A stretch of DNA of 64,000 nucleotides from Calliopum simillimum (GCA_951812925.1 OX638370.1:80892004-80956003), one strand, 5' to 3'; positions 33,453 through 46,035 are shown, counted from the first letter of the stretch. Made by a program: numbers and translations. Notes: generated from the sequence alone by a model not told the origin.

Positions 33453-34238
33453 TACTAAGCGTTTCTGATAAGCTCTCCTCTATATTCGTTCGGTAAGTTT
33501 GCCTTTAGTTTAGGCCATCTGCCTTTTTAATGCGAAATTATCTTTCATGTTCTGATATCCATATGTTTGCAATACCTATTTATATAATCTGAAATTTGTG
33601 CTTAATTTCAGATCTTAAAAATTTTGTGCATCCACTTTCTTCGTTAAATTGTTGTCTGTATACCATATAGCATGGTAAATGCTCGGGAACTTACCAATAA
33701 GTTTTTTATGTTTTTTTTTTTTGGAATATACATAGTAAAATGATTTTTTTAACCAGAGACCCGCTCTCAATAAATCTATTTTGTCTACAAATGTGATTGC
33801 AAAATCCAACGGGAGAGTTTTCAATTAACTGGAACTATATTTTAAAAGTAAATTTTATTAATGAAAACATCTGCCCTTTGAATATCGAAAATTCTCAATG
33901 CAAACTTGAATATCGAAGTCTATCACAACCATAAAAATTTTGTGATATTATTTTTACACTTTAGTTATATTGTACGCAGTATTAGTGCTTTCGTTCCATA
34001 ACCTGTTAGAATTCCATTTCTTAATATATGCATATGTTTCATTGCTTATTTTAATATTAATATATATACGTATATATAGATTTTTAAATAAACGCAATTA
34101 TAAACTCAAATTAATTGCATCTTATTTAATGCGCACTTTTTAAAAACATTTTACAGGTTTGCAAATTTCTGTGCTATCAAAACACAAAAATTCATAAAAT
34201 TTTAATTTTCATTTCAAAAACTTCCGTTTAGGATGGTG

Positions 34239-35250
34239 CACACTGGTTCAAAATCCTTAAAAGCTGGCCAAAAGTCAAAAAAAAAAATTTTTTAAATTAA
34301 CTTTTTATGAACCGTATTGTCTAACAGATATTCATAGACCTCAAAAAATTTGTAAGAAAGATCCAGGTATTCCTACAATGCTCTTAGGATCTCTCCAAAA
34401 GTAAGCTTCTCAGACACAAAATTCTGTGAGTTAAAAGTAAAAATTAAGTGGTTACTGTAAAACTGAACCGAATTTAATGTTTGAATATGGAATCTCTTCG
34501 TAAATGGAAATACTATCGAACCTCTATATTCAAAACTTGCAATAATTTATACTTTTTCGGTTATTATGATCAACTTAAAATCAAATTATTTCACAAAATC
34601 AGTATGCAATGGTTATGAAAAAAGCCCAGAACTAATTTATACCACGTCATACCATCAGGATTTTTTAGATTTAAGAATATTGAAACCTTTTCTAACACAT
34701 ATAAAAAAATTAAGGTGCCTTTTTTTGCCCTTTTTCTTTGACGCGATTTTTTCTGAAGCACCCATAGGAAAATTTAACTCATATTGCTAACCAAGTGTCA
34801 ATATGTGTTGCTCGACTGAAATGGAAAAATTTGTATATTATGCTTGTGCTCCGTGATAACGGAATCTAAAACCCATTTTTATGTAGATTAATTTACCATT
34901 GCATACAACTCTATCAAAGTTAAAGTTTTGAAATAAATTTTTAAATTAGATATAAAAATTGTGCAATTGTTATTTTTTTTGCCTTTTCGAATCCGCCATT
35001 TTATTTTTTAAAAATCTAACATCAGATTCGTAATCAGTGACCCCAAAAACCCCCGAGTAAATTTTTTTGTTGGATTTGGTTGAATATTTATGCAATTCTT
35101 CCACCAATTTCAATCCAACATTTTCTTTTTTAAAAATCTAACATCAAATTCGTAATCAGCTACCTCAAGAACCCCCAGGTAAAAAATTTCGTCTCGAAAC
35201 TTTAATGATTTCGACTTTTGGCCAGCTTTTAGGGATTTTGAACCAGTGTG
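34239..35250. mobile_element. Transib-like non-autonomous TIR element
   Basis: Ends CACACTGGTTCAAAATCC are inverted for about 38 bp (also AAAAGCTGGCCAAAAGTC) and flanked by the 5-bp duplication TGGTG (34234-34238, 35251-35255). A 5-bp duplication and a CAC..TG terminus are features of Transib transposons; this is inference. The interior has a direct repeat of about 70 bp (AATCTAACATCA(G/A)ATTCGTA at about 35016 and 35137) and no transposase. Confidence 0.7.
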
Positions 35251-35594
35251 TGGTGTAGCAATTTTCAGTAGTAGTTTCAATTTTGTATTATTTTCTCACT
35301 CAAAAATTTACATTTATTTAGTTTTTGCATACCCGATACTAAAACCACTTAAGTGATTTTACAAATTTTTGACTTTTTAATTAATCAAATAATCAAACTC
35401 AACAGCTTGATGATTGTTGGACATAAAAAACGTTCCAAGTTATATATTTTATAAATACAAAATAATGACATTTTTGTAAGTATGTAGCCACGCCAAGTTT
35501 GTCATATCTCTGAAATTATATATCACAGGTAAAAAAAAAATTTGATTCCTAATCGCTTCACCGCCCATAAATTAAGGCCACATATTTTCATATA

Positions 35595-36298
35595 CACCAA
35601 TACCTCACTTTGCGTTGGGGTTACGTTCCAAAAAAACACGACGCAAATTGAAACGACGCAAAGTGAATTAAAATTTTCTATAGCAAACCATGTAAAGATC
35701 GAAGATAGGTTCCAGGGTTACGAAAATACTACTTTTTAAAAAGAAAATTGAACAAAGTAAACATTTAAAAAACAAAAATAATATCAAATTTTATTACATT
35801 CATACAAAAAACAAAGTAAAAAAAAACGTATTCAATTAAAACAAAATATATTCCATTAATTTATGAAAAACAAAAATAAAATTAATCACTGTCTTTCACA
35901 AAAAATTGGTCCAATGTTTGCTGAACAGCTTTTTTTTTTTCAACGTAAAATAAATTTCCTTGTAGCAATTGATATTCGTAGCTACTGCCTGGGACACTTT
36001 AAAACTCCTTCCGCTGTCAGAATCGTTTTTTAAAAAAATCTCCATAGCTTCGTCAATCAAACACATCGCTTTAGAAATTTGTTTGGAGGTTAAATTTTCT
36101 TCTTCGGAATTAGAAAAAAATGTGGTGCCATCTTTTAGAAAGAAAAAAAAAAAAATTCAAAAAAAAAATTAAAGTCTTGAACGCAAAACAACGCAACTTC
36201 GAAAATCTAATGACGCAAAGTGAAAATAAGTACTAATTCAGCAGCGACGCAACTTCGAAAAAACGCAAAACGAAACGACGCAAAGCGAGGTATTGGTG
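35595..36298 (-). mobile_element. Tigger/pogo-like element, deletion derivative
   Basis: The termini CACCAATACCTC(A/G)CTTTGCG are inverted and flanked by TA (35593-35594, 36299-36300). The subterminal zones repeat variants of GACGCAAAGTGAA and GACGCAACTTCGAAAA. Inside is an open C-terminal transposase tail on the minus strand (35882-36142). The termini and TA duplication fit Tigger-type pogo elements. Confidence 0.8.
35882..36142 (-). pseudogene. Tigger-like transposase C-terminal tail
   Basis: The minus strand reads about 87 codons without a stop: SEEENLTSKQISKAMCLIDE, then SFKVSQAVATNINCYKEIYF, then KAVQQTLDQFFVKDSD and a stop. The pattern of helix, CYKEIY and QxTLDxFF close to the end is characteristic of Tigger/jerky-like transposase tails. 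The DNA-binding and catalytic domains are absent. Confidence 0.72.
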
Positions 36299-36542
36299 TA
36301 CCTAAACAGAGTTTTTCCAATCTTCAACGGCCCGGGGCCATGTTCAAATATTTTCCAAATGGGACCAAAATTTTTTGCTTGATATCTACACCAATAGGAA
36401 CTTTTTAGCTCTTGGGAGCAAGGTATTTTGTAATTTTTAGTTTTTGCGATAGGTTAATGTTTGTATATAAGAGTGTACTAAATTTTCGATACTCCACATC
36501 TTAGGTTGTCTATCTGTAGTGCCGATATGAATATTTTGTTAC

Positions 36543-37393
36543 GACGCATACTGCGTTGGCCCATAGACAAAAATCAAAATTTTTTGTGACTCAAAACCTA
36601 ACAATATTGGCATCAATCGACAGGTAATTCTATCAATAAAATAAAACCAAAATATTTAGGGGAAAAACTCAGTTTTGGCTACGCTGTGACACTTAAAAGT
36701 TGAGATATTTTTCAAAAAAAATCATGTTTTGTTCAATTTGTTTTGGATTCTCTTAAGCAAATAATTATCAAAAATTTGTGTTTTGATTAAACTTAGCGAA
36801 GTTAAGTTTTTCATTTTAAATAATATTGTATTTGGGTAAATAAATAGAATTACAAAATTTTTGAAAATATACAATATAATTTAATATATGTATATTGTAG
36901 TGGTTTTAATATCAAATAAAAAACTTCAGAAATTGACAAACTTCAATGAAAAAAAAAAAGACAAATCTTATAAAAATAAGTGTCGTTTTTTTCTTAGACT
37001 TCTAGTACAGATTCTATATAACCAGGAACTGCAAATAACTTTTCCTACTTTGTTCTAATGAAAAATTTACATGAAATATAAAATTTATGTTGAAAATTTT
37101 TTTTTGTTTTTATTAACATTAATGGTTTCAAAGGTACAGAAAACATTATTTTTACTACGTATGTATATTACAAAAACACATGTTTTAAAGATAAATAAAA
37201 AAATTGTTATACATGGGGCTTCAGAAAATCGTCCTAAACACCTGGTTTTTAGCAAAACTATAAAGTTTACAACAAATCTGAAATCATTTTTGAGCTTAGC
37301 AGCCCCAAGTTATTTAAAGTATCAAATTTCATCAATATCCCACTGCTTCTATTTTTGACCATTTTTTGTATGGGCTCAACGCACTGTGCGACG
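36543..37393. mobile_element. TIR element ending near CGCACAGTGCGTTGAGCCCA
   Basis: The left end CGCATACTGCGTTGGCCCAT and right end, complement of CGCACAGTGCGTTGAGCCCA, are inverted and followed on both inner sides by an ACAAAAA(A)T run. The interior is AT-rich and shows no convincing gene. Exact borders and target duplication unresolved. Confidence 0.5.
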
Positions 37394-38366
37394 GTATAAA
37401 TTGCATTATTTTAAAAGGATATGCAATGTATATGCTTAATATATGTATATACATATTTTTATATGCAAAATGATGATTTTTCTTATTGAAAATACAAATG
37501 TTGTACGTCATATAATTTCAATTGCAATATTTTATATTAAATACGAGTATATGGGCATATCGAAAAATAATCTTCCATTGAGTGACCCAAGTTTTCAAAA
37601 AAAAAAAAAATTTTTCATGTTCTATAATCAAATGTGGTGGAATATATTGTGAAAAATGAAATTCCCAATAGGTGAACAAGAAAAATTCGACATGAGGGGC
37701 TGTCAGGAGGTCGCTTTACCTGAAAATTTCGGGAAAATCGAGATTTCCGGTAATTTACTGGAGAGCACATATTTCAGAAGTAGAAGATATGTTATGGGGC
37801 ACCTTTCCAAATATTCTCAAGTAAAATTCAAAAAAATCGTATGTGGGGCATGGTGAGGGAATGGATTAAAAAGTCTAAATCGCTCAATACGGCCACACAG
37901 CAGGTTCTAAAATTCTGAAAAACTCAAGCAAATTTCTTGATGAAAAATAAATCGAATTTTTTTTAATGTTTTTTTAATTTAAGCCCCCATGCCAAGCAAA
38001 AAACGAGAAACGCTATGTTTTGAGTAAAATACGCGATTTTTGGCGATTTGCGGATTTAAGCGTTATTCGTTTTTGTAATCTTTTGATTAACTTGGTCGAT
38101 GAAAATATAATATTCAACTATATACAGTTATATTCAATCCAAAACTGAACAGAATCCATAAGGCCATTTTGAAGTGGATTTTGGATTAGAAAAATCTTAC
38201 TGAACTGAGTAATCTGACACCTGACTAACAATTTTAATATGTACTAACATAAACTTGAGTCATTGGCACTTTAGTTGCATATTAAAATTTCAATATTCTT
38301 GTCAGTTTTGACTTTTATGGCTTTTTATCTGAGTTATATGTATTAAATGAAAATAAAGTATGTGAT

Positions 38367-38968
38367 CAATTGAGGGGTATAGAAGCAAAGGCGACAATCT
38401 CCATTTTTTTCATGAATGCATCTGAGAATGCCATCTAGTTGCATTTGATGTAAGCTTGTGATCAGTGAAATTTGCAATATCAAATACGTCTCTATCCAAT
38501 ATATATCTAAGGTTGAAAACTGCCAATCAATCTCCATTGGAGATTGCTGCCTCCATTGCAGATTGCTGCTTTTGTTGGAGATCGCTGCCTTTGCTTTGAT
38601 TACCAAACTTCGTAAGCAAAACTTCTAAGAGCTACGCCAAAAAATTATACTATTTTTTCACCCTTTTTGTTGGTTTTAGCAACTAATGAAGTCATGTACC
38701 TAATTTCAGCGAAATCGAAGAAGGGTGTGGCAGTTCGATTATTACAAACCTAGCAATTTCCACTTGATTGAAACAAACACAACAATCTCCAAATTTCTTA
38801 TCGAATTTGTTCAAACTTGGTTTACATCATCATCTAACTCTATTCTACAGAATTGCAAAACATACAGTATACTAAATTCGTGTATCTTCAGAGATACACG
38901 CTTTTGTTAGTTTTCACAAAATTTAAAAAAGTGGAGATTGTCGCCTTTGCTTCTATACCCCTCAATTG
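38367..38968. mobile_element. 602-bp MITE ending CAATTGAGGGG with reiterated motif
   Basis: Perfect terminal repeats of about 37 bp start CAATTGAGGGGTATAGAAGC and continue AAAGGCGACAATCTCCA. Variants of GGAGATTGCTGCCTTTGC recur at 38530-38600, directly and inverted. The first bases (CAATTGAGG) match the ends of the MITE at 14008-14218. No gene. Confidence 0.78.
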
Positions 38969-39212
38969 TTAGTCGCTGGAACTTTATTTTTTTCTATCAT
39001 TTCAAGATCTTTAGTAAGTCTTGCTTCAAAGTTATTATAAGTTCAAATTCGAAAAGAGGATGTTTCAAACCCCCTTAGTTGGCCATAAAAATAAAAATGG
39101 AAAACTATTGTAGGACAGCGTAGATAATTTACAAAATTGCAAAAAATTTTGTTTATAATAAATATATATTTTATGCTCATGTACATATCTGATGATCCAT
39201 AGGGATGGGACC

Positions 39213-39478
39213 ATATCGTCGGGTTAAAACTACAACTAGACACCTACATTTTTCATGTTTTGAGAAAAAGAATATTAGATTTTTTGAAATCGTTTTTTGT
39301 ATGGGATTTTGCAGTTTTCTGCTTTTTATACCCTACACCCAGGGTATATTCACTTTGTCCTTCCGTTTGTAACGCAGAGAAGGAGGCGTGGCAGATATAG
39401 AAAAGTATATATATTCTTGATCAGCGTCACCTCCTGAGTCGATATAGCCATGTCCGTCTGTCTGGCTGGCTGGCTGGG

Positions 39479-39509
<31 letters not shown>

Positions 39510-40422
39510 GTGGCTGGCTGTGTGTTGAAATACACTTTTTGGGAAAACTGAGCAAGATATTTCAATGAAATTTGGTACACTGCCTCTGTCATCAAAGTTA
39601 GCTCGGGGGATTGAAAATGAGCGAAATCGGTCAACGAACACGCCTACCGCCCATACAAAAAATATATTCAAAATGCAATTTTAGGAGTATTTTTCACGAC
39701 AATTCACCCAAAATACGCATAAGTACTAAGAATTGTAAGAGCAAGCTTTGAGAAAAAACTGAGCGAATTCGGACAAGAGGGCGGGGCACCTCCCATATAA
39801 GCAAAAGCTTCAAAACGCTATACTGAAAGCGTTTTATGAGATATTCTAACCAAATTTGACTTAGACACTAAGAATCATTAATGAAAGCTCTCAACAAAAA
39901 TTGGGTGAAATCGGACAAGAGGGCGTGGCACCTCCCATATGAGCAAAAGCTTCAAAATGCTATACTGAAAGAGTTTTTTGAGATAATCCAACCAAACTTC
40001 ACTCAAATAGTACAGACTATAAATGCACGCTCTAAGCTAAAGCTAGAGGAACTCGGACTAGAGGGCGTGGCACCTCCTATATATGCAAAAACGTCAAAAC
40101 ACTATGCTGAAAACGTTTTTCACTCAGACACTAAAATCTATAAATGCAAGCTCTGAACAAAAACTGGGTGAACTCGGACAAGAGGGCGTAGCACCTCCCA
40201 TATGAGCAAAATTTTAAAAATACTGCAGTGTAGGGTATTTAATGTTTGGCCAGGCCAAATTTTACACCCTTACTAGTTATTCTTTGTATAAAATTGGATG
40301 GGGACTACATTTCAAAAATGCGACTGCATTGGGGCATAGAGCCGTTTTTTTATGTTTCTGTATACTTAACTCAAAACAACAATACATGTAGATGTCTAGT
40401 TTTAGCTTTAACCCGACGATAT
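39213..40422. mobile_element. 256-bp MITE split by a Helentron insertion
   Basis: The ends ATATCGTCGGGTTAAAACTA and complement (40380-40422) are inverted, continuing with ACTAGACA(C/T)CTACA and TTTTGAG. Removing the Helentron at 39323-40276 leaves about 256 bp. A third related end (ACTACAACTAGACATCTACA) is at 45965-46030. Confidence 0.72.
39323..40276 (+). mobile_element. DINE-1-like Helentron copy 3 (best preserved)
   Basis: It starts TTTTTATACCCTACACCCAG with AGGGTATA forming a short palindrome. The block CGCAGAGAAGGAGGCGTGGC, ATTCTTGATCAGCGTCACC and GCCATGTCCGTCTG is strikingly DINE-1-like. A CTGG tetranucleotide run (39465-39525) is followed by four tandem units of about 120-145 bp with GAGGGCGTGGCACCTCC. 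It ends with the hairpin TTTGGCCAGGCCAAA (40245-40259) and CTAG. Confidence 0.87.
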
Positions 40423-41214
40423 CTTAAAAATCAAAATATTGTGTTTTTGCATTTTCTTAAAATATATTGTATTATATTTCAACGCAAATGCAGGGAAGTC
40501 ACAGTATTTTATTTTAGTTACGTGCTAACAATTGAATAAAATTGATTTTAAATCAATGAATTCTTACGTGTGCATTTTTGATTTTTTTTGAGACAGTTAT
40601 TATAGTATTGAAAGAATTTTAAAATTTACAGCAAACACAAATATGAGATTTAACTGCCATTGTCTTTTAGAATACAAAAACAAAAAAAAAAAAAACACTT
40701 CAATGCACGAAGTATACATAAAAAAAAAGTTATTAATAACTAAATTAATTTACTAGTCCACAAATGTATGATATACCACTAGGAAATGTTAACTTCCATA
40801 ATATATAATGTAAGATAGATGAACAATGCACTCAAAATATGAACTATCGCAATTGTTGCCAAGTGACTACCATTACCATCGACTACTATTACTCGTATCC
40901 ACATTCTACTTTCGGTGCATATTCATAGAACTTCTTGGCCGCATAATAAGCTTTACCTTTCTTACGGAGTCAGCAATTACCTTGGATTGTTCACTTCTGA
41001 ATAGCGTAAATTTTTCCAACTGGGGTCTTCTTCAAACTATAGCCAACGTGCGACTGGTGAAATGCAACCATCCGTAAAAAATTAATAAAAATATTCACTG
41101 ATTTCGATTAGTAACTCGTACAAGGTACCTATCGTACACATCGATGATAAATGGTAGAACGTAAATTTCAAAAATCCCATCTTAACAATGAACAATGAGG
41201 GTATTTTATTACAG

Positions 41215-41255
41215 CACCACATATAACACTATCGCCTCCAACGCCACCCACTCCT
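41215..41255 (+). CDS. Possible 41-nt microexon
   Basis: A TTTATTACAG acceptor, 41 nt of unusually C-rich sequence and a perfect GTGAGT donor lie together in an AT-rich background. In one frame it reads PHITLSPPTPPTP, a Pro/Thr-rich linker, and ends in phase 0. It does not fit the GDAP2 reading frame as a conserved continuation. It could be an exon of another + strand gene or chance. Confidence 0.3.
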
Positions 41256-41989
41256 GTGAGTACATGCTAATCTGAGACAAAACGAATACTTACATATTGA
41301 CATATGTCGGTTAATCAAATTTATCCAATACTTTCACTTATTTGCTTACAACAGCAGAATATTTAATCAGATAAAAAAAAAAGACAAAAGCATAATTATC
41401 GGTTTATCCACATTCAAGTAATCGTACTTGTTCCATTTTACATAAACCATTAAGCCCCTTATTGAAATTAAATCAATATTTTCATTAGCTTTTGCAGTAC
41501 TCTTAGAAGGATTTTTTATTTTTTTGTAATTTATAATGTGGGCATATTATTCCTTTTTCTGGGAATTTTCAAATTTATTCTAACGCAATTTAATTAATAA
41601 AGAATCAATTACTTATTTGCACAGTTTAGTTTTTTTTTTTTATTTTTTTTTTTTTTTTTTTCTTTTTAATTTTTACCGTGGAGCAAATTCGTCGAAATAA
41701 TCCAAAAGCAGTCTGTATCATCTTGGGGGTCCTTCATTCTAGTTTGTTTATTGCATCCAAAATCAAATGTGTTCTTGATACAGTTCAATTAAGTATTTGA
41801 TTCAAATCTATTTTATTTGGAAAGATTACACTGAACGCTGATCCTGAAAGTATATGATGCCACTAGCAAAACCCTATCTGAGTTTTGCTAGTTTGGCTCC
41901 GTCTCCGCCACGGCTACATCACTTAAACCGATCTATGTAGATTTTATTTATTTATTTAATACACATACTTAACAAATATATTGGAAAAA

Positions 41990-42420
41990 TATAATAAAAT
42001 GCAGGGCAGCGTTGGCCATACGCACCGATCTAGATTTTGTTTTCCTATATTCAACAAAGTTGTAGATCGGCATTTCCACAGAAAGGTAAACCGTGAGCCA
42101 AAAATTTAAATCATCATATCTCTGAAACTATTTAGCGTACGTGGATGAAATTTATTATATATGTAAAAAGCACCAAGACAAATAATGTGTACTGAGAAAA
42201 GTGGGGGTATCACGCCCCCACAAAGCTCACTTCGTCATATCTCTGAAAATATTTAACGCAGATGAATGAGATTAGATTCATGTGTACAGAACGATTGGAC
42301 CAATAACGTTCACTCGAAAAATGGGCGATGACACGCCCCTAAAAAATTCATAATTTATGAGATTTGGCTTACATGTAAAACGGATAGGCACAAATGACAT
42401 TATTTGAAAAAAATTGTTGA
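41990..42420 (+). repeat. Tandem repeat of about 120 bp, Helitron-core-like
   Basis: Units beginning CATATCTCTGAAA(C/A)TATTTA(G/A)CG recur at about 42115 and 42236, each carrying a (T)CACGCCCC box. A looser third unit follows, and a related piece lies at 44070-44200 (CATATCTGTGAAACTAAAGC). It resembles the internal tandem units of Helentrons, but no terminal hairpin was found. Confidence 0.45.
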
Positions 42421-43683
42421 TGCCACGTCAACTTAACAAGATAATGTGAACCAACATTCACCGGGAAATCCTGGTTTATTGAAAGACTTTCAATTTAAAA
42501 CTTGTATGGTCGAAAAAAAATGTCCCGTGCTACCCTGATTAAAATTAAATTTAAAAAAAGTATAAATCATTTTTGGGTAAAATTAAAACAATTTTTAAGA
42601 GACATCAATGCACAACATTCAAAAATTAGCCACATTGAAATATTGCCTCAGGAAAACCACTTTTGTGTTTGTCCTATGCGACCGCCTTGGTTTCTTGCAA
42701 CTATCTTGAAAACGAAAAATTGCTGAAAATCAAACTTAACACCAATTATAGGGCTAATTACGAGCTATAACTTAAGCTTATTGTCAAAATCAAAATCCGT
42801 TTTATTTTTACTTTTTTTTACTTCAAATGTGCTCAACGGTCAAGTGCGACACCATGGAAATGCCCAGATATAGACTAAAGGAAAGAAATTGTTCAACGAA
42901 CTGAGCCGAAAAAATTGAATCTTGAGCCTCAGAATCACAAAAATGCCAAAAAACTATAATATTTTCGGTCATAGCTACCAAACGGTTCCGTATTTTCTCT
43001 AAGGTATAGCTGCTATTGGGAATTTTGTGAATTTGAGGAGCAATAACAGGTATCAAGGAGTACCTGAATGCTATTGGGATTCTCTAAAGAGTTTTTGAGT
43101 TTAGTCTTGGCTATAATTTTGTTTTAACTATTTGGCATTTGGGTAGCTACGACCAAATAAAATATAAAATCTTTCGGAAAAACACTATTTTTTTTTTCTG
43201 GTCAGTTGATTGAACACTTTCTTTCTTTGAGCCTTAGTATAGCTATAACTTTGCTAAGGATACGAAAACAAAATCTCCAACAGTTTACGAGATATAGCCG
43301 GGAAAACAAATATCGAAAAATTTAAAACAATTTTATTAGTTTTGAAAAAGATTGAGAAAATGTTAAAATGTCATTTGATAGAAGCGAAAGGCTTTTGAGT
43401 AGTATTAAGCTTATCGGACAAATTTACTAGTAGATAGATATCAAATTGTATCGAAAACATCGGTAAAACTTGAAAATCTGATTTAAACGAAGATGGGATT
43501 CTTTCGACATCTTATTATTAGTTCGACATTGACCTGTAAACTTGTCGCCTGAGTTCAAGCATCGAGGTTTATTCCGAGAAAATCGAAGACGGAAGTTTGA
43601 AACTTAAAAGACAAAAATTGGTCCAAAAAATTTCCATCGAAATTTAAACTTAAGAGTTGTGTGATAAATTGGCGAAATGAGCA

Positions 43684-43923
43684 ACTCAAAATGACAACGG
43701 TGCAACTCCAAAATGAGGGAAAAGTAATGTCATATAAATTATGTGCCATAATGATCGGTTATTTGGTCGATATCAATTTTTCAACTTAATTTCAACAATT
43801 CCATATCATCAAGTAAATTTTTCGTGAAAACAGAAATCAATTCATCCCTAACAAAATGTCAGCCAATTAATATAAAAACATCACTTTTGCCTCGTTTTGA
43901 AGTTGCACCATTGTCATTTTGAA
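43684..43923. mobile_element. 240-bp MITE sharing its core with 14008-14218
   Basis: Terminal repeats TCAAAATGACAA(C/T)GGTGCAA are inverted (43684-43718 and 43889-43923). The 140-bp core (ATGTGCCATAATGATCGGTT through CGTGAAAACAGAAA) matches 14045-14190 closely although the ends are unrelated. Another motif (CAACTCCAAAATGAGG) adjoins the left end. Confidence 0.7.
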
Positions 43924-44594
43924 CGGCTCAAATGGCAAACTGGTTTTTTCATGCTTATAGAACGAACTTTAAACGTGAATAGAAGTTGTGTGTGTCCAAT
44001 CGATTTCGATGAAATTTTTACAGTGTATTATCATCGACCAGGGGAAAGCTTACATTTAGAAAAATAGGCGGTGCCAAACCTCTAAAACAATGCAACATAT
44101 CTGTGAAACTAAAGCAGACAAATGAATTCTTACAAAAGCATTACAAGGACTCTGTGTGAAATAGCACCCAGTGCAATAATGCCAAAAAAAAAAAACGTGC
44201 CCACATTATTTTCATATAAATGTCGGCGATAATCAATTAAGAGGATCAGTATTAAAGCAAGTGTCAAACTTTCTAAAAGGTCTATTTTTGGTAGGCATCG
44301 GAGCATGTTTAAAGGATCTTAAAATAGGCATTGTTATCAACAGGCATTGTACATTCTCCGACTGGAACATTTCGTTATAACTTTTTTTTTTTGGGCGTTA
44401 TTTGATGTCATCACCTCAAGTCAAAACGTCAAAGAGTGGCGTTTTGGTGCAAAGGTGTAAAAGAGAATTAAAGAACTGAAAGAACATTCGATTTTGGATT
44501 TCCTTAAAAGGACTCATTCATGTTTTGTGCAATGGTTCCCCAATCACCCTAAGTGAACTCAGAAATGAACACCTTTCTGTCCACAGGAGTACTC

Positions 44595-44759
44595 ACTGCA
44601 CTCAAATGCACCGAAGTCTGTCAATATACTGAGGTTATTCATAATGGCGAGAGCATTGCAAATGCGCATGATCCATTGTACTCACAAATAGAGGCACCGA
44701 ATAAGAAACCACAACCAGAAACATTGTTTCTTTGTCTTCTTGTACACAACACTAATTAG
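44595..44759 (+). CDS. Possible terminal exon, unrecognised
   Basis: After a TTCTGTCCACAG acceptor one frame stays open for about 54 codons (TALKCTEVCQYTEVIHNGES and on) to a TAG at 44757-44759. Codon choice and composition are more gene-like than the flanks. No relative is recognised and no upstream exon joins clearly in phase. It could also be a spurious open stretch. Confidence 0.2.
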   Translation, partial: TALKCTEVCQYTEVIHNGESIANAHDPLYSQIEAPNKKPQPETLFLCLLVHNTN

Positions 44760-44879
44760 TGAACATACAACCACAAGCGGTTGCTCTGTTTTCTGAAGAA
44801 AAAAAAAATAAATAAAGAAAATTAAACGAAAATTCGTATACCAACAGCGCAGAACCCTCGAAATCCGCTTATGAGCCAC

Positions 44880-45703
44880 CCTTACTGACGCACTCAGTTA
44901 TTCACCACCCACCTATCCACCTTACCCACCCAACGCATTGGTGATACATCGTATAGTAGTCGGCTGCTGCTGCTGCCGTTGCTTTCAAATGCGCTCCATG
45001 TGCTGACAACCCAATGAATATGCGAGCATCTATAAGAGACCATTCGGTAGATTTCAGTTGTGAAACAGATTTTGAAGCGTGCAGACCGCCATCCATTCGT
45101 TGTCGTGATAACTCGTGCTCTTCTCGGTGAAAATAAAAGAAAAAGAAAAAACCAACAAAAAATCCAACTTCGTAACATTGGTCTCCCTTTTGCAAACCGC
45201 ATCAGTAGAAAATTTTTTTTTTCCAATTTAAACGCAAGCGATAAAACGTAGAACGCGCCGGATTTTTGAGTGTGAAAATTCAAAAAAAAAAAAAAAAACA
45301 AAATTGAGAAAAAATAAAACGCAAATTTTAAAAATAACGCAAACTTGAAATAAATTTCGTATTTGGTTTAAATTTTTCATCCAAACATCCGTTAATCTTT
45401 TGTTCGATTGGTTACGTGAAAATTGTGCCAAAAGTCATTTGACTTCATCAGTCGCTGGAAAGACTTCGAACCCCTTGTGTCGAAACTCGCGAATATTTCG
45501 AACATCTTTTTTTTTTCTGAAAGAAATCTCAATTTCCTTTTTGCATTAAAAATCAATACGATTGTAGTTAGTGTCGTTACCACAACCCACCCACTGAACT
45601 ACGCCCACCGTGCCAAAGCGTCAGAGCGTTAAGAACATCAATCCGAAGAAGGAGGAGACAACACAATAAACAACATCACCACAGTTCAGCACAGATCACA
45701 GGC
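44880..45703 (+). promoter_or_regulatory. Putative promoter and 5' UTR region of the gene starting at 45704
   Basis: This stretch has little transposon character and contains many short A- and C-rich runs, ending in a CAACA-rich leader directly before the ATG at 45704. No TATA box or initiator could be assigned with confidence, so the call rests on position and composition only. Confidence 0.3.
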
Positions 45704-45807
45704 ATGACAATGGTAGAAGGAATGACTTCTATCGATTTGGGCTCATGCCCCATTCAGGAGACAACTATGGATATATCAGAGGAGGCTATAGAAACGCCAG
45801 AGGAAAG
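45704..45807 (+). CDS. First coding exon of an unrecognised gene
   Basis: An ATG opens 34 codons starting MTMVEGMTSIDLGSCP, acidic and Glu/Thr-rich toward the end (DISEEAIETPEE), followed by a split codon (AG|) and a GTCAGT donor. The upstream 800 bp is less repetitive and richer in A and C than the surroundings, like a fly 5' UTR, with many CAACA motifs just before the ATG. I do not recognise the protein. The remaining exons must lie further right on the + strand, beyond or around the LTR element, and were not found. It may instead be an alternative first exon of a larger gene. Existence of the exon is fairly likely; its identity is unknown. Confidence 0.5.
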
Positions 45808-45954
45808 GTCAGTTACATAAATAAATACATACACATATGCACTTATGTATGGAATATCCAGCAACAACGTTGATGAAGATTTCAATGGGATGGGGTGACA
45901 TTAACCCCCAAAATCATAAATTGAGTTGTTGTAAAAAAACACGATGTTGCCAGA

Positions 45955-46035
45955 AAACTTCAAATCAAAAATCTACTCGGGTTTAAACTACAACTAGACA
46001 TCTACAGTTTTGTTGTTTTGAGTTAAACATTTAGA
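45955..46035. mobile_element. Single end of the ACTACAACTAGACATCTACA MITE family
   Basis: It matches the terminal region of the MITE at 39213-40422 (TACAACTAGACATCTACAGT and TTGTTTTGAG). The other end was not found. It lies 150 bp after the exon at 45704-45807. Confidence 0.45.

Noticed and set aside
39333..39671. Open frame with ASQPASQPATQPASQ repeats
   Set aside because: Translation of the CTGG tetranucleotide run in Helentron copy 3.
40826..41077. 83-codon open frame with less AT-rich composition
   Set aside because: No recognisable motif, no splice context, no conserved start.
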